A stretch of DNA of 42,257 nucleotides from Bryobacterales bacterium. GTDB lineage: Bacteria; Acidobacteriota; Terriglobia; Bryobacterales; Bryobacteraceae. The translations under genes and the position numbers were made by a program. The stretch lies in contig PLFE01000154.1 of NCBI GenBank assembly GCA_003136675.1, forward strand, positions 2,985 through 45,241, given 5' to 3'. Below, in pieces: positions 26,886 to 34,369 of the stretch (positions are counted from its first letter, which is position 1; each line of letters begins with the position of its first letter). Under the pieces are notes generated by a model that was given only the letters and a program-made list of their open reading frames with translations, was not told the origin of the DNA and ran no database searches.

Positions 26886-27316
26886 TCACAAGGCCTTGAA
26901 GCCGAGCTTCTGCAAGCTCGATCTTAGCGTCTTAGCGTCGATACGGAAGTCCATTTCGAGAAGCAGCCGAAGCAAATGAGATTGTCCTCCTCGGCGTAAC
27001 GACGGGCCTTCCGCTCGTCGATGAGCACCACGTGGGCGCCCAGTTCCCGTGCGAGTTGAATCACGCCCATCTCGCCGGCGCCTAAGCCCGTTTCTTCGAT
27101 TGCGGTTCGCAATGCTTTCGCGTCGTCGACCTGTATCACGCGTATCCACGACGCCTGGGCCACTTCTCTCGCCCCGGGAAGCCCAGCCCCGGCGATCACA
27201 ACTTCGTTTTAGACCTCTGTTGGAATGTGGATCAGGGGGAACAGTCCGCGAACGAGATCAAGACAGCCGGCTCGCGACAGCGTAATCAGAGGAGAGGAAT
27301 CTGAAACAACGATCAC
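26886..27316 (-). pseudogene. Broken DUF3368 PIN-like toxin
   Basis: Partner of the UPF0175 antitoxin just upstream. The start is GTG 27316, overlapping the antitoxin TGA by 4 nt. Translation reads MIVVSDSSPLITLSRAG with the usual first Asp and reaches IPTEV, then an in-frame TAA at 27209-27211, then continues in the same frame as NEVVIAGAGLPGAREVAQA, GLGAGEMGVIQLARELGAH and VVLIDERKARRYAEEDNL. After that a short deletion and frame change join LLLEMDFRIDAKTLRSSLQ, the normal C-terminus. So there is one nonsense codon (residue 36) plus one 3' deletion/frameshift. PIN-type acidic residues are still visible. Product would not be functional. Confidence 0.85.
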
Positions 27317-27576
27317 AAACCGATTCGAGTCATATTTCGGCGGTCTTGCTCAAGCTCCTCAACGCCGTAGTGGAGGGGCACACCGTGACGTCCGGCGAAC
27401 TGGATGAACGCCTCGACTGGAGTGCCGCACAGTTCGGCGGCGCGCCCGAGAGAGATCCTGTCCTCGCGAAACAGAAGCAAGGCAACCACACGAGCCGTGT
27501 CCGCCGAAAGGTGCTCGGTGTCCAGATTGGCAACCCGGACAAGATCAACGGGCAGTTCCACTTGTAGGGTATCCAT
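27313..27576 (-). CDS. UPF0175-family antitoxin
   Basis: 87-residue protein. The ATG at 27576 is chosen because family homology starts at MDTLQVELPVDLV; the ORF extends upstream but with no coding character. The UPF0175 core reads VVALLLFREDRISLGRAAELCGTP and HGVPLHYGVEELEQD. In this family the small helix-turn-helix protein neutralises a DUF3368 PIN-like toxin encoded directly after it. The reading frame is intact although the toxin is broken, so this is an orphan antitoxin. Confidence 0.82.
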   Translation of the reverse strand: MDTLQVELPVDLVRVANLDTEHLSADTARVVALLLFREDRISLGRAAELCGTPVEAFIQFAGRHGVPLHYGVEELEQDRRNMTRIGL

Positions 27577-27764
27577 ATTCCCAACATTAGCATTCGATTC
27601 GGCGCGCCGACCGCCGAAAGCGAAAAAGAAATCGCTCCGATACCCATCGGCCCAAGAAGAATTGGAAGCTCGCCACGTTCCTGAGCGAGGTTCAGCAGCT
27701 TCGCTCGATGCGATGCCGTATTTCATTAACGGGATTCCATAAGAGGCACTGGTAAAATCGTGCA

Positions 27765-27998
27765 GTGCCACTTACGATTCCAATTACGGATCAAGAGCGA
27801 GTCACGCGGGAACGGGCGCTTGTCGCTACAATCGCGCATCTGCGAATCGAAGACTTCCACCTGGATGCCGATCTGGAATGTATCTTTCATCGGCACGTTC
27901 TTGGCGAGATCGGCGATGAGGAACCCGGCATGGCGATCGATCACCTGAATGAAAGACGTTTCGGACCCCTACCTCTATCCCGGAACATCGGTTCTTAG
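27765..27998 (+). CDS. VbhA-like antitoxin of a Fic module
   Basis: 77 codons from GTG 27765, preceded by TAAAAT ending 6 nt upstream. The sequence resembles small VbhA antitoxins: RERALVATIAHLRIEDFHLD and RHVLGEIGDEEPGMAI. In class I Fic modules the antitoxin inserts a (S/T)xxxE(G/N) glutamate into the Fic active site. Here the matching text is AHLRIED: the Glu is kept but the Ser and Gly positions read His and Asp. The frame overlaps the start of the Fic toxin gene by 50 nt. The partner toxin is broken, so this may be decaying too. Confidence 0.65.
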   Translation: MPLTIPITDQERVTRERALVATIAHLRIEDFHLDADLECIFHRHVLGEIGDEEPGMAIDHLNERRFGPLPLSRNIGS

Positions 27999-28787
27999 GA
28001 ACGCTCGCGGTCTTCGACGCAAAGGATCTGGCGGTTTTTGAGGCTGCAAAAACGGCTCAGCGCATCCATGAACTGCAAACCAGGCCGATCGCGGGCGGGT
28101 TCGACGTTAGGCATCTAAAGTCCATCTCACAGGCAGGTTTTTCAGGACGTTTTCAAATGGGCGGGGGAATTCAGAACTAAGGTGCTCGGGAAGGCGGAAC
28201 ACCTTGGACAGCCGCCGACCTGGTTCACTGCGCCGCACCTGCTTCAGCACGAGGCCGAGCGGATATTCGGGTTGGCGGCGCGGGCGAACCTGTTCAAAGG
28301 GCTTCCCCGAATAGAGTTTGCTCGGCACGCCGCGCAACTGCTGGCAGACCTCAACAAGCTGCATCCATTCCGCGAGGGGAATGGCAGAACTCAGAGGCTC
28401 TTCATAGAGGCCCTGGTGCGTCAGGCGGGGCATGAACTGTATTTTGACGTGGTCAGCCGGGAAAGAATGGTCCAGGCGAGCATTGAGGCGAATGGCGGAA
28501 AACTGGGGATGATGATCCGATTATTCGAGGAGATCACAGACGCGGACCGCGTTCAACCGCTGCGCCGTGCGATTGCTTTTCTTTCGCGAGAGCGGTTCAA
28601 CTGGAACGACACTTACATCGCGACAACTTCGGCCGGTGAAACTTATCGCGGGCGGCTGGTGGGACGCGACGGGGAAGCATTCATGTTTCGGTCTGAAGAC
28701 AATCGGATTCTAATCGGCCGCTCAAGGGACATTGGCGCCGAGGTGCGGAGTGCGGAAGGCATCTCGTTCCGCGCCGCCGGTTTTTGA
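27949..28787 (+). pseudogene. Fic-domain toxin with two frameshifts
   Basis: Fic AMP-transferase family gene in three frames. ATG 27949 begins MKDVSDPYLYPGTSVLRNARGL. Near 28015 the frame moves by +1 and continues DAKDLAVFEAAKTAQRIHEL then QTRPIAGGFDVRHLKSI. Near 28127 it moves by +1 again and continues HRQVFQDVFKWAGEFRT to the stop at 28785-28787. The Fic motif HPFREGNGRTQR is intact in the last frame, followed by a C-terminal extension of about 100 residues. As it stands no full-length toxin is made. Organised like VbhA-VbhT: small antitoxin first, toxin overlapping. Confidence 0.85.
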
Positions 28788-28812
28788 CTTTCGTTCGCGG
28801 ACTATGACTGCG

Positions 28813-29588
28813 CTACCCTGCCTGGGCTTGGCCGCTGCCGGATCGGTGCTCGCCTTTTCGCAGCCGGGGAAGGCCGGCTGCGCCGAGGACGGTGAGGATG
28901 GTTGGGGCGATGTCCAGCAGGGTTGCTCCGTAGATGCGCTCGACTTTTCCTATGCCCAGGGCCGCGCATGGCGATGATTCCTCTGGGGCGGTGCTGCACG
29001 GCGGGGCCGGCGGGTTCTTTGGGAATGGCGCCGGGGCGCAGATGGTCGGCAGTGGAACCCGTGATCGGAGACCAGAAGTACGGTGGTATCCGGCCCGGCG
29101 AGTTGCAGCAGACGCTCCAGCATCACGTCGTAAAACGGGTAAGCACCGTTCACCACGCCGCTATAGAGATCGAAAAGACCGTTGATGGGTTGGGAAAGTG
29201 GTCGGAAACGCTGACGCCAGCTGATGGGCTCCGCGGGATGGCCGGCGAACCAGCCAACGACGTTGGCGTGGAAACCTTCCTGGGTGAGGATGTTCCAGAT
29301 GGCTTTGACCTGGCGTGACGTGCTGGTGACGGGGCGCACGCCGCCGGTTTGCGGATCGGGCTCGACGAAGCCGTGGATGCCATGCTTTTCCGGACGCATG
29401 CCGGTGGCGATGGAGTTCCAGAGCATGGGGGAGAGCATGGGCTGCAAAGTGGCCAGATTTCCCATGACGCCCTCTTCGATGAATTGATTGAGGGTGGGCA
29501 TCAAGCCCTGATCAAGGAGCGGGTTGATGATTTTCCAATCGGCCGCGTCCCAGCCGATGAGTAGAACCTTTGCGTGGCGATTCGGCAT
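28813..29588 (-). pseudogene. Collapsed alkaline-phosphatase-like phosphodiesterase
   Basis: ATG 29588 begins with a type I phosphodiesterase/nucleotide pyrophosphatase N-terminus: KVLLIGWDAADWKIINPLLD, MPTLNQFIEEG, NSIATGMRPEKHGIHGF and GFHANVVGWFAGHPAEPI. The large middle of the enzyme, including further metal ligands, is missing. The text resumes at FDLYSGVVNGAYPFYDVM and VLLVSDHGFH. Two further frameshifts follow: ADHLRPGAIPKEPAGP to HRPRGIIAMRGPG, then GKVERIYGATLLDIAPTIL. So there is one internal deletion and at least two frameshifts. It starts directly at the DUF3224 stop (TAAATG). Confidence 0.85.
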
Positions 29589-30041
29589 TTACGGCAGCGT
29601 GTAATCGAAATCGTAGGAATGCTGGCCCTTATCGATGTGGATGGTGAAGGTTCCCGCGATGCCTTTCAGTTCGCCTGTGCCCGAGCCGGGGACGACAATG
29701 ACGGTCATCTTGAGTCCGCTGGGGTCCATGGTGGCGGAGTGTTGCAGGGCGAAGCTCCCGTGTTTTCCCGCGAGCGTCCCGGTCACGACTTCGATGGCGA
29801 CGTAGCCGGCCGCCCCCTGTTTGGGATCGCCTCCGGAGAACATTTCGCCATGCGTGGTGGCTTCAAGGTCGCCGTGAATTTGCTTGTTGATGGAGAAACG
29901 GCTGAGCCCTTCGGCTGGGGCTGGGGTGAGAGGTTTTACGTCCACCGTGAAGGCGCCGTGGGCACGTTGAGTCATTGAGGATTCCTCTTTTTGAGCGAGT
30001 AATGCGACCGCAAGAAGAAAGGGTAACGCGAGGCGCGGCAT
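29589..30041 (-). CDS. DUF3224-family protein with signal peptide
   Basis: 150 residues from ATG 30041 (a TTG one codon earlier is possible). The N-terminal hydrophobic segment LALPFLLAVALLAQ looks like a signal peptide. The body matches DUF3224: FTVDVKPLTPA, INKQIHGDLEATTHGEMFSG, GYVAIEVVTGTLAGKHGSFA, LQHSATM and GTGELKGIAGTFTI. The fold is an allene-oxide-cyclase-like barrel, but no enzymatic function is established. The stop abuts the start of the phosphodiesterase remnant. Only 20 nt separate its start from the divergent DUF6526 gene. Confidence 0.85.
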   Translation of the reverse strand: MPRLALPFLLAVALLAQKEESSMTQRAHGAFTVDVKPLTPAPAEGLSRFSINKQIHGDLEATTHGEMFSGGDPKQGAAGYVAIEVVTGTLAGKHGSFALQHSATMDPSGLKMTVIVVPGSGTGELKGIAGTFTIHIDKGQHSYDFDYTLP

Positions 30042-30061
30042 CAAGGAGTAGGATATAACGC

Positions 30062-30499
30062 ATGCCTACTTCAGAAGAACAAAGCTTCGCAAAACACGCA
30101 CGCTGGGACCCTATATTTCATTTCATCACCGCTCCCGTCGCACTGCTGACGGTGTTGGGATCAATCGTTCACGCCTGGAGGCACTTCGGTATCTGGAACC
30201 TCTGGCTGATTGTGGTTGCGATAACGGCCACGGTGATCCTGGTACGCCTGCGCATGTACTCGCTGATGGTCCAGGATCGCGTTATCCGGCTCGAGGAACG
30301 GCTGCGCCTGACAGGCCTTTGCGGTGAACCCTTCCGGTCGCGCATCCCGGAACTGGACCTTTCGCAGTTGATTGCTTTGCGGTTCGCTTCAGACGCGGAA
30401 GCGGCAGCATTGGCTGAGCGCGCGCTGAACTCGAATCTAACCGGCAAACAGATCAAAGAAGCGATTCAGGTGTGGCGCCCCGACTACCAGCGGGTGTAA
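30062..30499 (+). CDS. DUF6526-family small membrane protein
   Basis: 145 residues with two TM helices (about 20-38 and 46-65) followed by a soluble tail. Family text: SFAKHARWDPIFHF, VQDRVIRLEERLRLTGL, LSQLIALRFASDAE and LTGKQIKEAIQVWRPDYQRV. Function unknown. A TATAAC lies only 2 nt before the ATG, so it is probably not this gene's promoter. Convergent with the molybdopterin-binding gene, 7 nt apart. Confidence 0.8.
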   Translation: MPTSEEQSFAKHARWDPIFHFITAPVALLTVLGSIVHAWRHFGIWNLWLIVVAITATVILVRLRMYSLMVQDRVIRLEERLRLTGLCGEPFRSRIPELDLSQLIALRFASDAEAAALAERALNSNLTGKQIKEAIQVWRPDYQRV

Positions 30500-30506
30500 G
30501 CCAGCA

Positions 30507-31478
30507 TTAAGCCAGCAACCCGCCGTGTCCCAGGGAAGCCACTTCCCATGTGGAAACACGATAGCGGGCCAGCAGCGGCGGCAGCAGCAGATCCACCACA
30601 TTCGGCTTTGCGGATCGGAAGCAGCCGGGAGCGGACAGAATCGGCGTGTCTTCGCAATAGGAGAGCAACATCAGGTTGCCCGGCTCCACGGGGGCGAGGA
30701 AGCGCTCCATCTGACCACCCACCTGAGCGAGCGCGCGCCCCACCACGTCCTCCGGACCCGCCGGAGCCGTAGTTGACGCCACTAATATCAGCGAGGGTTT
30801 GGAGCGCATCAGGTGGCGCAGGGAACGGGCCACCGTGGCTTCGTCCTCCGCGCACGCGAGAGCAAATGACGAAACGAACCCATACCGCTCCAGCCGCTGC
30901 CGCATGATGCTTTCGAACATGGTTCTGGCGCGGTCGCCGTGTGTAGGATCGGTGTAGAGAACGCCCACGCTCGGTTGGCGCACGGGCCGGGCCTGCATGA
31001 TGGGCCCGCGTTCGCGAATCATATTCACAACGCCCTCCAGGTCCGACTTGGCCACCGCGAAGGGCGCGGATTTAATGGTCGCAATGCGCTGGCCCGGTAA
31101 GGCGAAGCTGAAATTCAGCGCGGAAGCGATCACCATTCCAGAGGTGCAGTTGACCTGCTTCAGCAGATCCTCATCCACCAGGACGCAGCAGTTCTCGGTC
31201 GCATGCAGGTTGGCGCGTCCGCCGGCAGCGAGCTTAATTTCGTAACAGCCACAACCGATCTCCGCGGCGACCGCACAGACGGCTTCATCTTCAGCCACTT
31301 CCCCCTCTTCCAGTTCAGTGACCCAGATGTGGTCCATACCTTCAGATTCGAGGACTCGGATGTCCTCATCGCTGATGATGTGTCCCTTAGATAGGAGCTT
31401 TTTGCCCCCGGCGCGAAAAACGGTGCAACAAAGGATTCTTCCGGTAGATGCCTTGACGTCAACGGTCTGTGCTCTCAT
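30507..31478 (-). CDS. Molybdopterin-binding (MoeA/MoCF-like) protein
   Basis: 323 residues. The N-terminal half resembles the MoeA-like accessory domain (VKASTGRILCCTVFRAGGKK, SKGHIISDEDIRVLESEGMD). The C-terminal half is a MoCF/MogA-type molybdopterin-binding domain: PSVGVLYTDPTHGDRARTMF, LILVASTTAPAGPEDVVGRA, FLAPVEPGNLMLLSYCEDTP and ILSAPGCFRSAK. The start ATG 31478 has GAGGG 6 nt upstream. Such stand-alone proteins usually accompany molybdenum hydroxylases, but none is in the window. Cofactor insertion or modification is inferred. The 192-nt gap to the next gene (31479-31670) holds no gene I can see. Confidence 0.8.
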   Translation of the reverse strand: MRAQTVDVKASTGRILCCTVFRAGGKKLLSKGHIISDEDIRVLESEGMDHIWVTELEEGEVAEDEAVCAVAAEIGCGCYEIKLAAGGRANLHATENCCVLVDEDLLKQVNCTSGMVIASALNFSFALPGQRIATIKSAPFAVAKSDLEGVVNMIRERGPIMQARPVRQPSVGVLYTDPTHGDRARTMFESIMRQRLERYGFVSSFALACAEDEATVARSLRHLMRSKPSLILVASTTAPAGPEDVVGRALAQVGGQMERFLAPVEPGNLMLLSYCEDTPILSAPGCFRSAKPNVVDLLLPPLLARYRVSTWEVASLGHGGLLA

Positions 31479-31670
31479 ATACCCTCAAAAAAGTCACTCA
31501 AAGAACAGGCGGCGGGATCATTCGGCGAACAATCACGCGATTCCATCACTTCGTTCGGACCAGCTTAGATAATTCTCAGGAAAAATACTTGCGTGAGGGG
31601 ACCTGCAAGATATCTCCGGCGGTTGAGTGTTTTTATACCAAGAAAAATCGGGAATGGGAAGCGCTTTTTT

Positions 31671-32264
31671 TTAGTCGATTTTCTTTTTTGTGGGCAGCTG
31701 AATCAGCAGATCCGGATCGGGAGAAGAGAGCGCCGCCGGGTCCCAGAGCTCGGCATCGAGCACGCGCAAAACCGCTATCTCGTCGCAATTCTGAAACTTA
31801 GGACACCTCAGGCAGTCCTTCCATGCCTTCAGTGGCAAGGCCCCTCGTTCCACTTCCGAGAAGCCGACTCGGGAAAAAAATCCGGGAACGTAAGTAAAAG
31901 CGAATACCGCCCCTAAGTAATATTCCTGTGCTTCATTCAGGAGAAACCTAATTATATTACGGCCAATCCCTCGTATTTTTACGTGTGGTGAGACCGCCAA
32001 ACTCCGTACTTCTCCTATGACAGGACTGTAAAAATGGAGTGCGCCGCACCCAACCAGCCGGCCCCCGGCGTGGGCCACGGCGAAGTCGCGCATGTTCTCG
32101 GAAAGTTCAAATTCCGTGCGTGGGAGCATCACTCCTGCCGCCGCGTAGCCATTGATCAGGCCCAGGATGGCCGGGATGTCGCGCATGGCGGCCTTGCGGA
32201 CAGAAACTCCGGTGACGGTTGACGGGGCTTCGAGTTCGAGTTCGCTCGTGATGGCGCTAAGCAT
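31671..32264 (-). CDS. argA: GNAT acetyltransferase, N-acetylglutamate synthase type
   Basis: 197 residues from ATG 32264, which overlaps the argB stop by 8 nt; the ORF extends further upstream inside argB. GNAT core: VRKAAMRDIPAILGLINGYA, ENMRDFAVAHAGGRLVGCGA, LRSL-type strand VRSLAVSPHVKIRGIGRNI and YVPGFFSRVGFSEV. A Cys-rich loop KDCLRCPKFQNCDEIAV matches the short NAGS-like acetyltransferases found in arginine clusters. It would make N-acetylglutamate, the first step, feeding ArgB and ArgC encoded just upstream. The symbol rests on family plus operon context. Confidence 0.82.
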   Translation of the reverse strand: MLSAITSELELEAPSTVTGVSVRKAAMRDIPAILGLINGYAAAGVMLPRTEFELSENMRDFAVAHAGGRLVGCGALHFYSPVIGEVRSLAVSPHVKIRGIGRNIIRFLLNEAQEYYLGAVFAFTYVPGFFSRVGFSEVERGALPLKAWKDCLRCPKFQNCDEIAVLRVLDAELWDPAALSSPDPDLLIQLPTKKKID

Positions 32265-33027
32265 AAATACAGGTTCCTTCGGGTTCCCCGCCGAGTAGGT
32301 GGGAGATGATTTCGGGCTGCGCACCGCCGGCGATGATCACGGACGCGACGCCGCCTTCAATGGCAGCGCACGCGGCTTCGAGTTTGGCTTGCATCCCGCC
32401 CTTGGCCACTCCCGCTTCAATCAGGTGGCGCGCGCCGGAAACGCTGAGGGAAGGGATCACTTTGCCGTCCGCATCCATCACACCGGCGACATCGGTGAGG
32501 AAAATGATTTTGTCGGCCCGGAAGGCGCGCGCGCAGGCGGCGGCCATCTGATCGGCATTCACGTTCCAGATGCCGCCTTCTTCATCTCCGGATACGCAGG
32601 CGACCACGGGAATGTGACCGGCGGAGGTGAGTAAGTCGAGAAGACCGGTATCAGCGGTCTTGATTTTGCCGACCCAGCCGAGTTCAGGATGCAGTTCGCC
32701 AGCCGTCGTCAGACGGCCATCAATCCCGCTAATGCCCACCGGACTCGCGCCTTCGGCCCGGAGCGCCGCGACCAGCCGTTTGTTGACTAGCCCCGCAAGG
32801 ATTTGGATCACCGCGTCGATGGCTTCCTCTGTGGTGACGCGCAGCCCGTTCACGAAACGGGTAGCCACTCCCTGCGCTTCGAGAAACCGCGTCAACTGGC
32901 GTCCGCCGCCGTGAACCACGGCGAACTGGTGCTCGGCGGCGTGCGCGGCAACGAGGTGCCGGGCCACTGATTGGCGCGCGGAAGGTTCGTCGACCAGCGT
33001 GCCACCGATCTTTATCAGCACCTTCAA
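32257..33027 (-). CDS. argB: Acetylglutamate kinase
   Basis: 256 residues of the amino-acid kinase fold; phosphorylates N-acetylglutamate with ATP, the second step of arginine synthesis in the cytoplasm. Motifs: KIGGTLVDEP (N-terminal Lys and Gly), VHGGGRQLTRFLEAQG, VTTEEAIDAVIQILAG, NVNADQMAAACARAF, IIFLTDVAGVMDADG and AGVAKGGMQAKLEAA. The start is TTG 33027, overlapping the argC stop as TTGA; GTG 33021 is an alternative. Middle gene of argC-argB-GNAT. Confidence 0.95.
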   Translation of the reverse strand: MKVLIKIGGTLVDEPSARQSVARHLVAAHAAEHQFAVVHGGGRQLTRFLEAQGVATRFVNGLRVTTEEAIDAVIQILAGLVNKRLVAALRAEGASPVGISGIDGRLTTAGELHPELGWVGKIKTADTGLLDLLTSAGHIPVVACVSGDEEGGIWNVNADQMAAACARAFRADKIIFLTDVAGVMDADGKVIPSLSVSGARHLIEAGVAKGGMQAKLEAACAAIEGGVASVIIAGGAQPEIISHLLGGEPEGTCIYA

Positions 33028-33998
33028 AGCAGCCCTTCCGTTTCGGGCAGCCCGAACGCCAGGTTCATATTCTGAACCGCCTGGCCGGCCGCGCCCTTCC
33101 CCAGATTGTCGATGGCGCTGACGATGACGCCGCGGCCCGTGCCCCGATCGAACCGAACACCGATATCGCAGAAATTGGTGCGCGCCACGTCGTGCAGGTC
33201 TGGTACGGAGCCCGGCGCATGAAGGCGAATGAATGGCTCGTCCTGATAAGCGCGTGTATAGGCGTCGCGGATTTCGGTTTCGGTCAACTCGCGTGACGCC
33301 CGAAAATAGATCGTTTCAAGGATGCCCCGCGCGATTGGTAGAAGTTGCGCGCTGAAGCTGAAATCGCGCTCCGCCACGCGGCTCTCCATCAGCACTTCGG
33401 GCACGTGCCGGTGCTCCAGAATCGCGTAGGCCGAGAAGTTCTCGGTGACTTCGCAGAAGCTGTTCTTGGGCGTGGGTTTGTTCCCCGCCCCGCTGACTCC
33501 GCTCTTGGCGTCGCAGACGATTCCCGCATGCAGGTCGGCGAGCCCGTGGTCGATCAGCGGCTTGATGGCGAGATTCGCCGCCGTGGGATAGCAGCCCGGA
33601 TTGGCGATCAGCCGGGCATCCGGAATTTGGTGACGGTGAAATTCCGGCAACCCATAAGCCGCCTCGGCCAGAAGTTCGGGGTGTGGATGCGTTCCTCCAT
33701 ACCAGCGCTCGTGGGCTTCCAGAGTCTTCAGCCGGTGCGCACCGCTCAGGTCGATCACCTTGACGCCCGCAGCCAGCATCTCGGGAACAAGTCCCAGCGC
33801 TGCCTCGGTAGGGACGGCCAGGAAAACCAGTTGCAGGCCCGCCTCGCCGACCGCCGCCGCGCTGGATGGGATGTGCCCTGGCTGGGGGTCGCGGTGATCC
33901 AGCAGAACTGGGGTGATCTGGCGGTGGCGAGACAGGATGCGCAGAAGCTCGGCACCGCTGTACCCGCGGTGACCGGCAATGCCTACGCGGAACGACAT
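33024..33998 (-). CDS. argC: N-acetyl-gamma-glutamyl-phosphate reductase
   Basis: 324 residues; NADPH-dependent third step of arginine synthesis. The Rossmann start VGIAGHRGYSGAELLRILSR and the active-site Cys136 in IANPGCYPTAA are clear. Further family text: VIDLSGAHRL, AYGLPEFHR, DAKSGVSGAGNKPTPKNSFC and HRHVPEV. First gene of the operon, ATG 33998. The upstream region carries an extended -10 promoter and an ARG-box-like site; no strong Shine-Dalgarno is visible. Confidence 0.96.
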   Translation of the reverse strand: MSFRVGIAGHRGYSGAELLRILSRHRQITPVLLDHRDPQPGHIPSSAAAVGEAGLQLVFLAVPTEAALGLVPEMLAAGVKVIDLSGAHRLKTLEAHERWYGGTHPHPELLAEAAYGLPEFHRHQIPDARLIANPGCYPTAANLAIKPLIDHGLADLHAGIVCDAKSGVSGAGNKPTPKNSFCEVTENFSAYAILEHRHVPEVLMESRVAERDFSFSAQLLPIARGILETIYFRASRELTETEIRDAYTRAYQDEPFIRLHAPGSVPDLHDVARTNFCDIGVRFDRGTGRGVIVSAIDNLGKGAAGQAVQNMNLAFGLPETEGLL

Positions 33999-34015
33999 GG
34001 TTCTTTTTGAGGCGA

Positions 34016-34029
34016 TGAATATTTAATCA
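34016..34029 (-). promoter_or_regulatory. ARG-box-like palindrome upstream of argC
   Basis: TGAATATTTAATCA is one base away from the ArgR consensus pattern TGAATWWWWATTCA. It lies between the predicted argC start site (near 34035) and the argC ATG, where a bound repressor could block transcription. A second, adjacent box is not convincing. Confidence 0.35.
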
Positions 34030-34041
34030 TTGCCATGCATG

Positions 34042-34050
34042 ATTATAACA
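34042..34050 (-). promoter_or_regulatory. Extended -10 promoter for the arg operon
   Basis: The minus strand reads TGTTATAAT, a perfect -10 hexamer with the extended TGn element, about 44 nt upstream of the argC ATG. No good -35 is seen at 16-18 nt, which extended -10 promoters tolerate. Confidence 0.6.
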
Positions 34051-34083
34051 TGAGCGGTTTGAGGTACGGTGCGTGTACAATGA

Positions 34084-34266
34084 GTGAAGGGATTGGGGTG
34101 TTGGATTCACCACAATCCCAAGATTATCTTCTACCTTTTCAGGCGGAAGACGATCTCGACCGTGTAGCGTAGCCACACAATCTTCAAACGAAGTGTCACA
34201 AAGTAACACCCCTTTCTGCTTCACAGATTGGACGAAAGCCCCCTCTCGCTGGGGGCTTTTTCGTTT
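34084..34266 (+). ncRNA. Candidate structured RNA of unknown family
   Basis: This lies in the 371-nt stretch 33999-34369, which has no protein gene. GTGAAG (34084-34089) can pair with CTTCAC (34219-34224), and GGGGTGTT (34095-34102) with AACACCCC (34205-34212), making a long closing stem with an internal loop. Inside it, 34121-34156 folds into a 36-nt hairpin with only two A-C mismatches around a TTTC loop. Smaller hairpins follow at 34162-34178 (GTGT/ACAC) and 34182-34193 (CTTC/GAAG). The 5' strand can instead form a local hairpin, GGGATTG/CAATCCC plus GGTG/CACC (34089-34118), exclusive with the closing stem. An intrinsic terminator ends the element. TACAAT (34076-34081) is a possible -10. 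A 6S-like RNA is conceivable but not shown. Confidence 0.55.
34235..34266 (+). terminator. Rho-independent terminator, plus strand
   Basis: AAAGCCCCC (34235-34243) pairs perfectly with GGGGGCTTT (34251-34259) around TCTCGCT, followed by TTCGTTTT. No plus-strand protein gene ends before it. The nearest upstream plus-strand CDS is more than 3.7 kb away with opposing genes between, so it most likely ends the candidate RNA. Confidence 0.85.
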
Positions 34267-34369
34267 TGAAGCCCGCTTTGCTTCTCCACGAAAACTTTCC
34301 GTTTCGGCCCTGTGGCGGAATCCACTGAGTGCGCGTCGCGGCGGATAATTCTTCAGTTACTCTTGTTTC

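Noticed and set aside
27577..27771. Upstream extension of the UPF0175 antitoxin frame
   Set aside because: Family similarity begins at the internal methionine at 27576, and the extension has no coding character.
30054..30059. TATAAC as promoter of the DUF6526 gene
   Set aside because: It ends 2 nt before the ATG, so transcription would start inside the gene, after the start codon.
31657..31680. AAGCGCTT followed by a run of T as a plus-strand terminator
   Set aside because: The stem is only an 8-nt self-complementary palindrome without a loop, and no plus-strand transcript is expected there.
34027..34224. 65-codon minus-strand frame upstream of argC
   Set aside because: No family resemblance or ribosome-binding site; it lies across the candidate RNA and the argC promoter, and its composition looks random.
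34084..34266. Naming the structured RNA as 6S RNA
   Set aside because: The closing-stem architecture is similar, but the length and central region do not match what I can recall well enough; left as unknown family.
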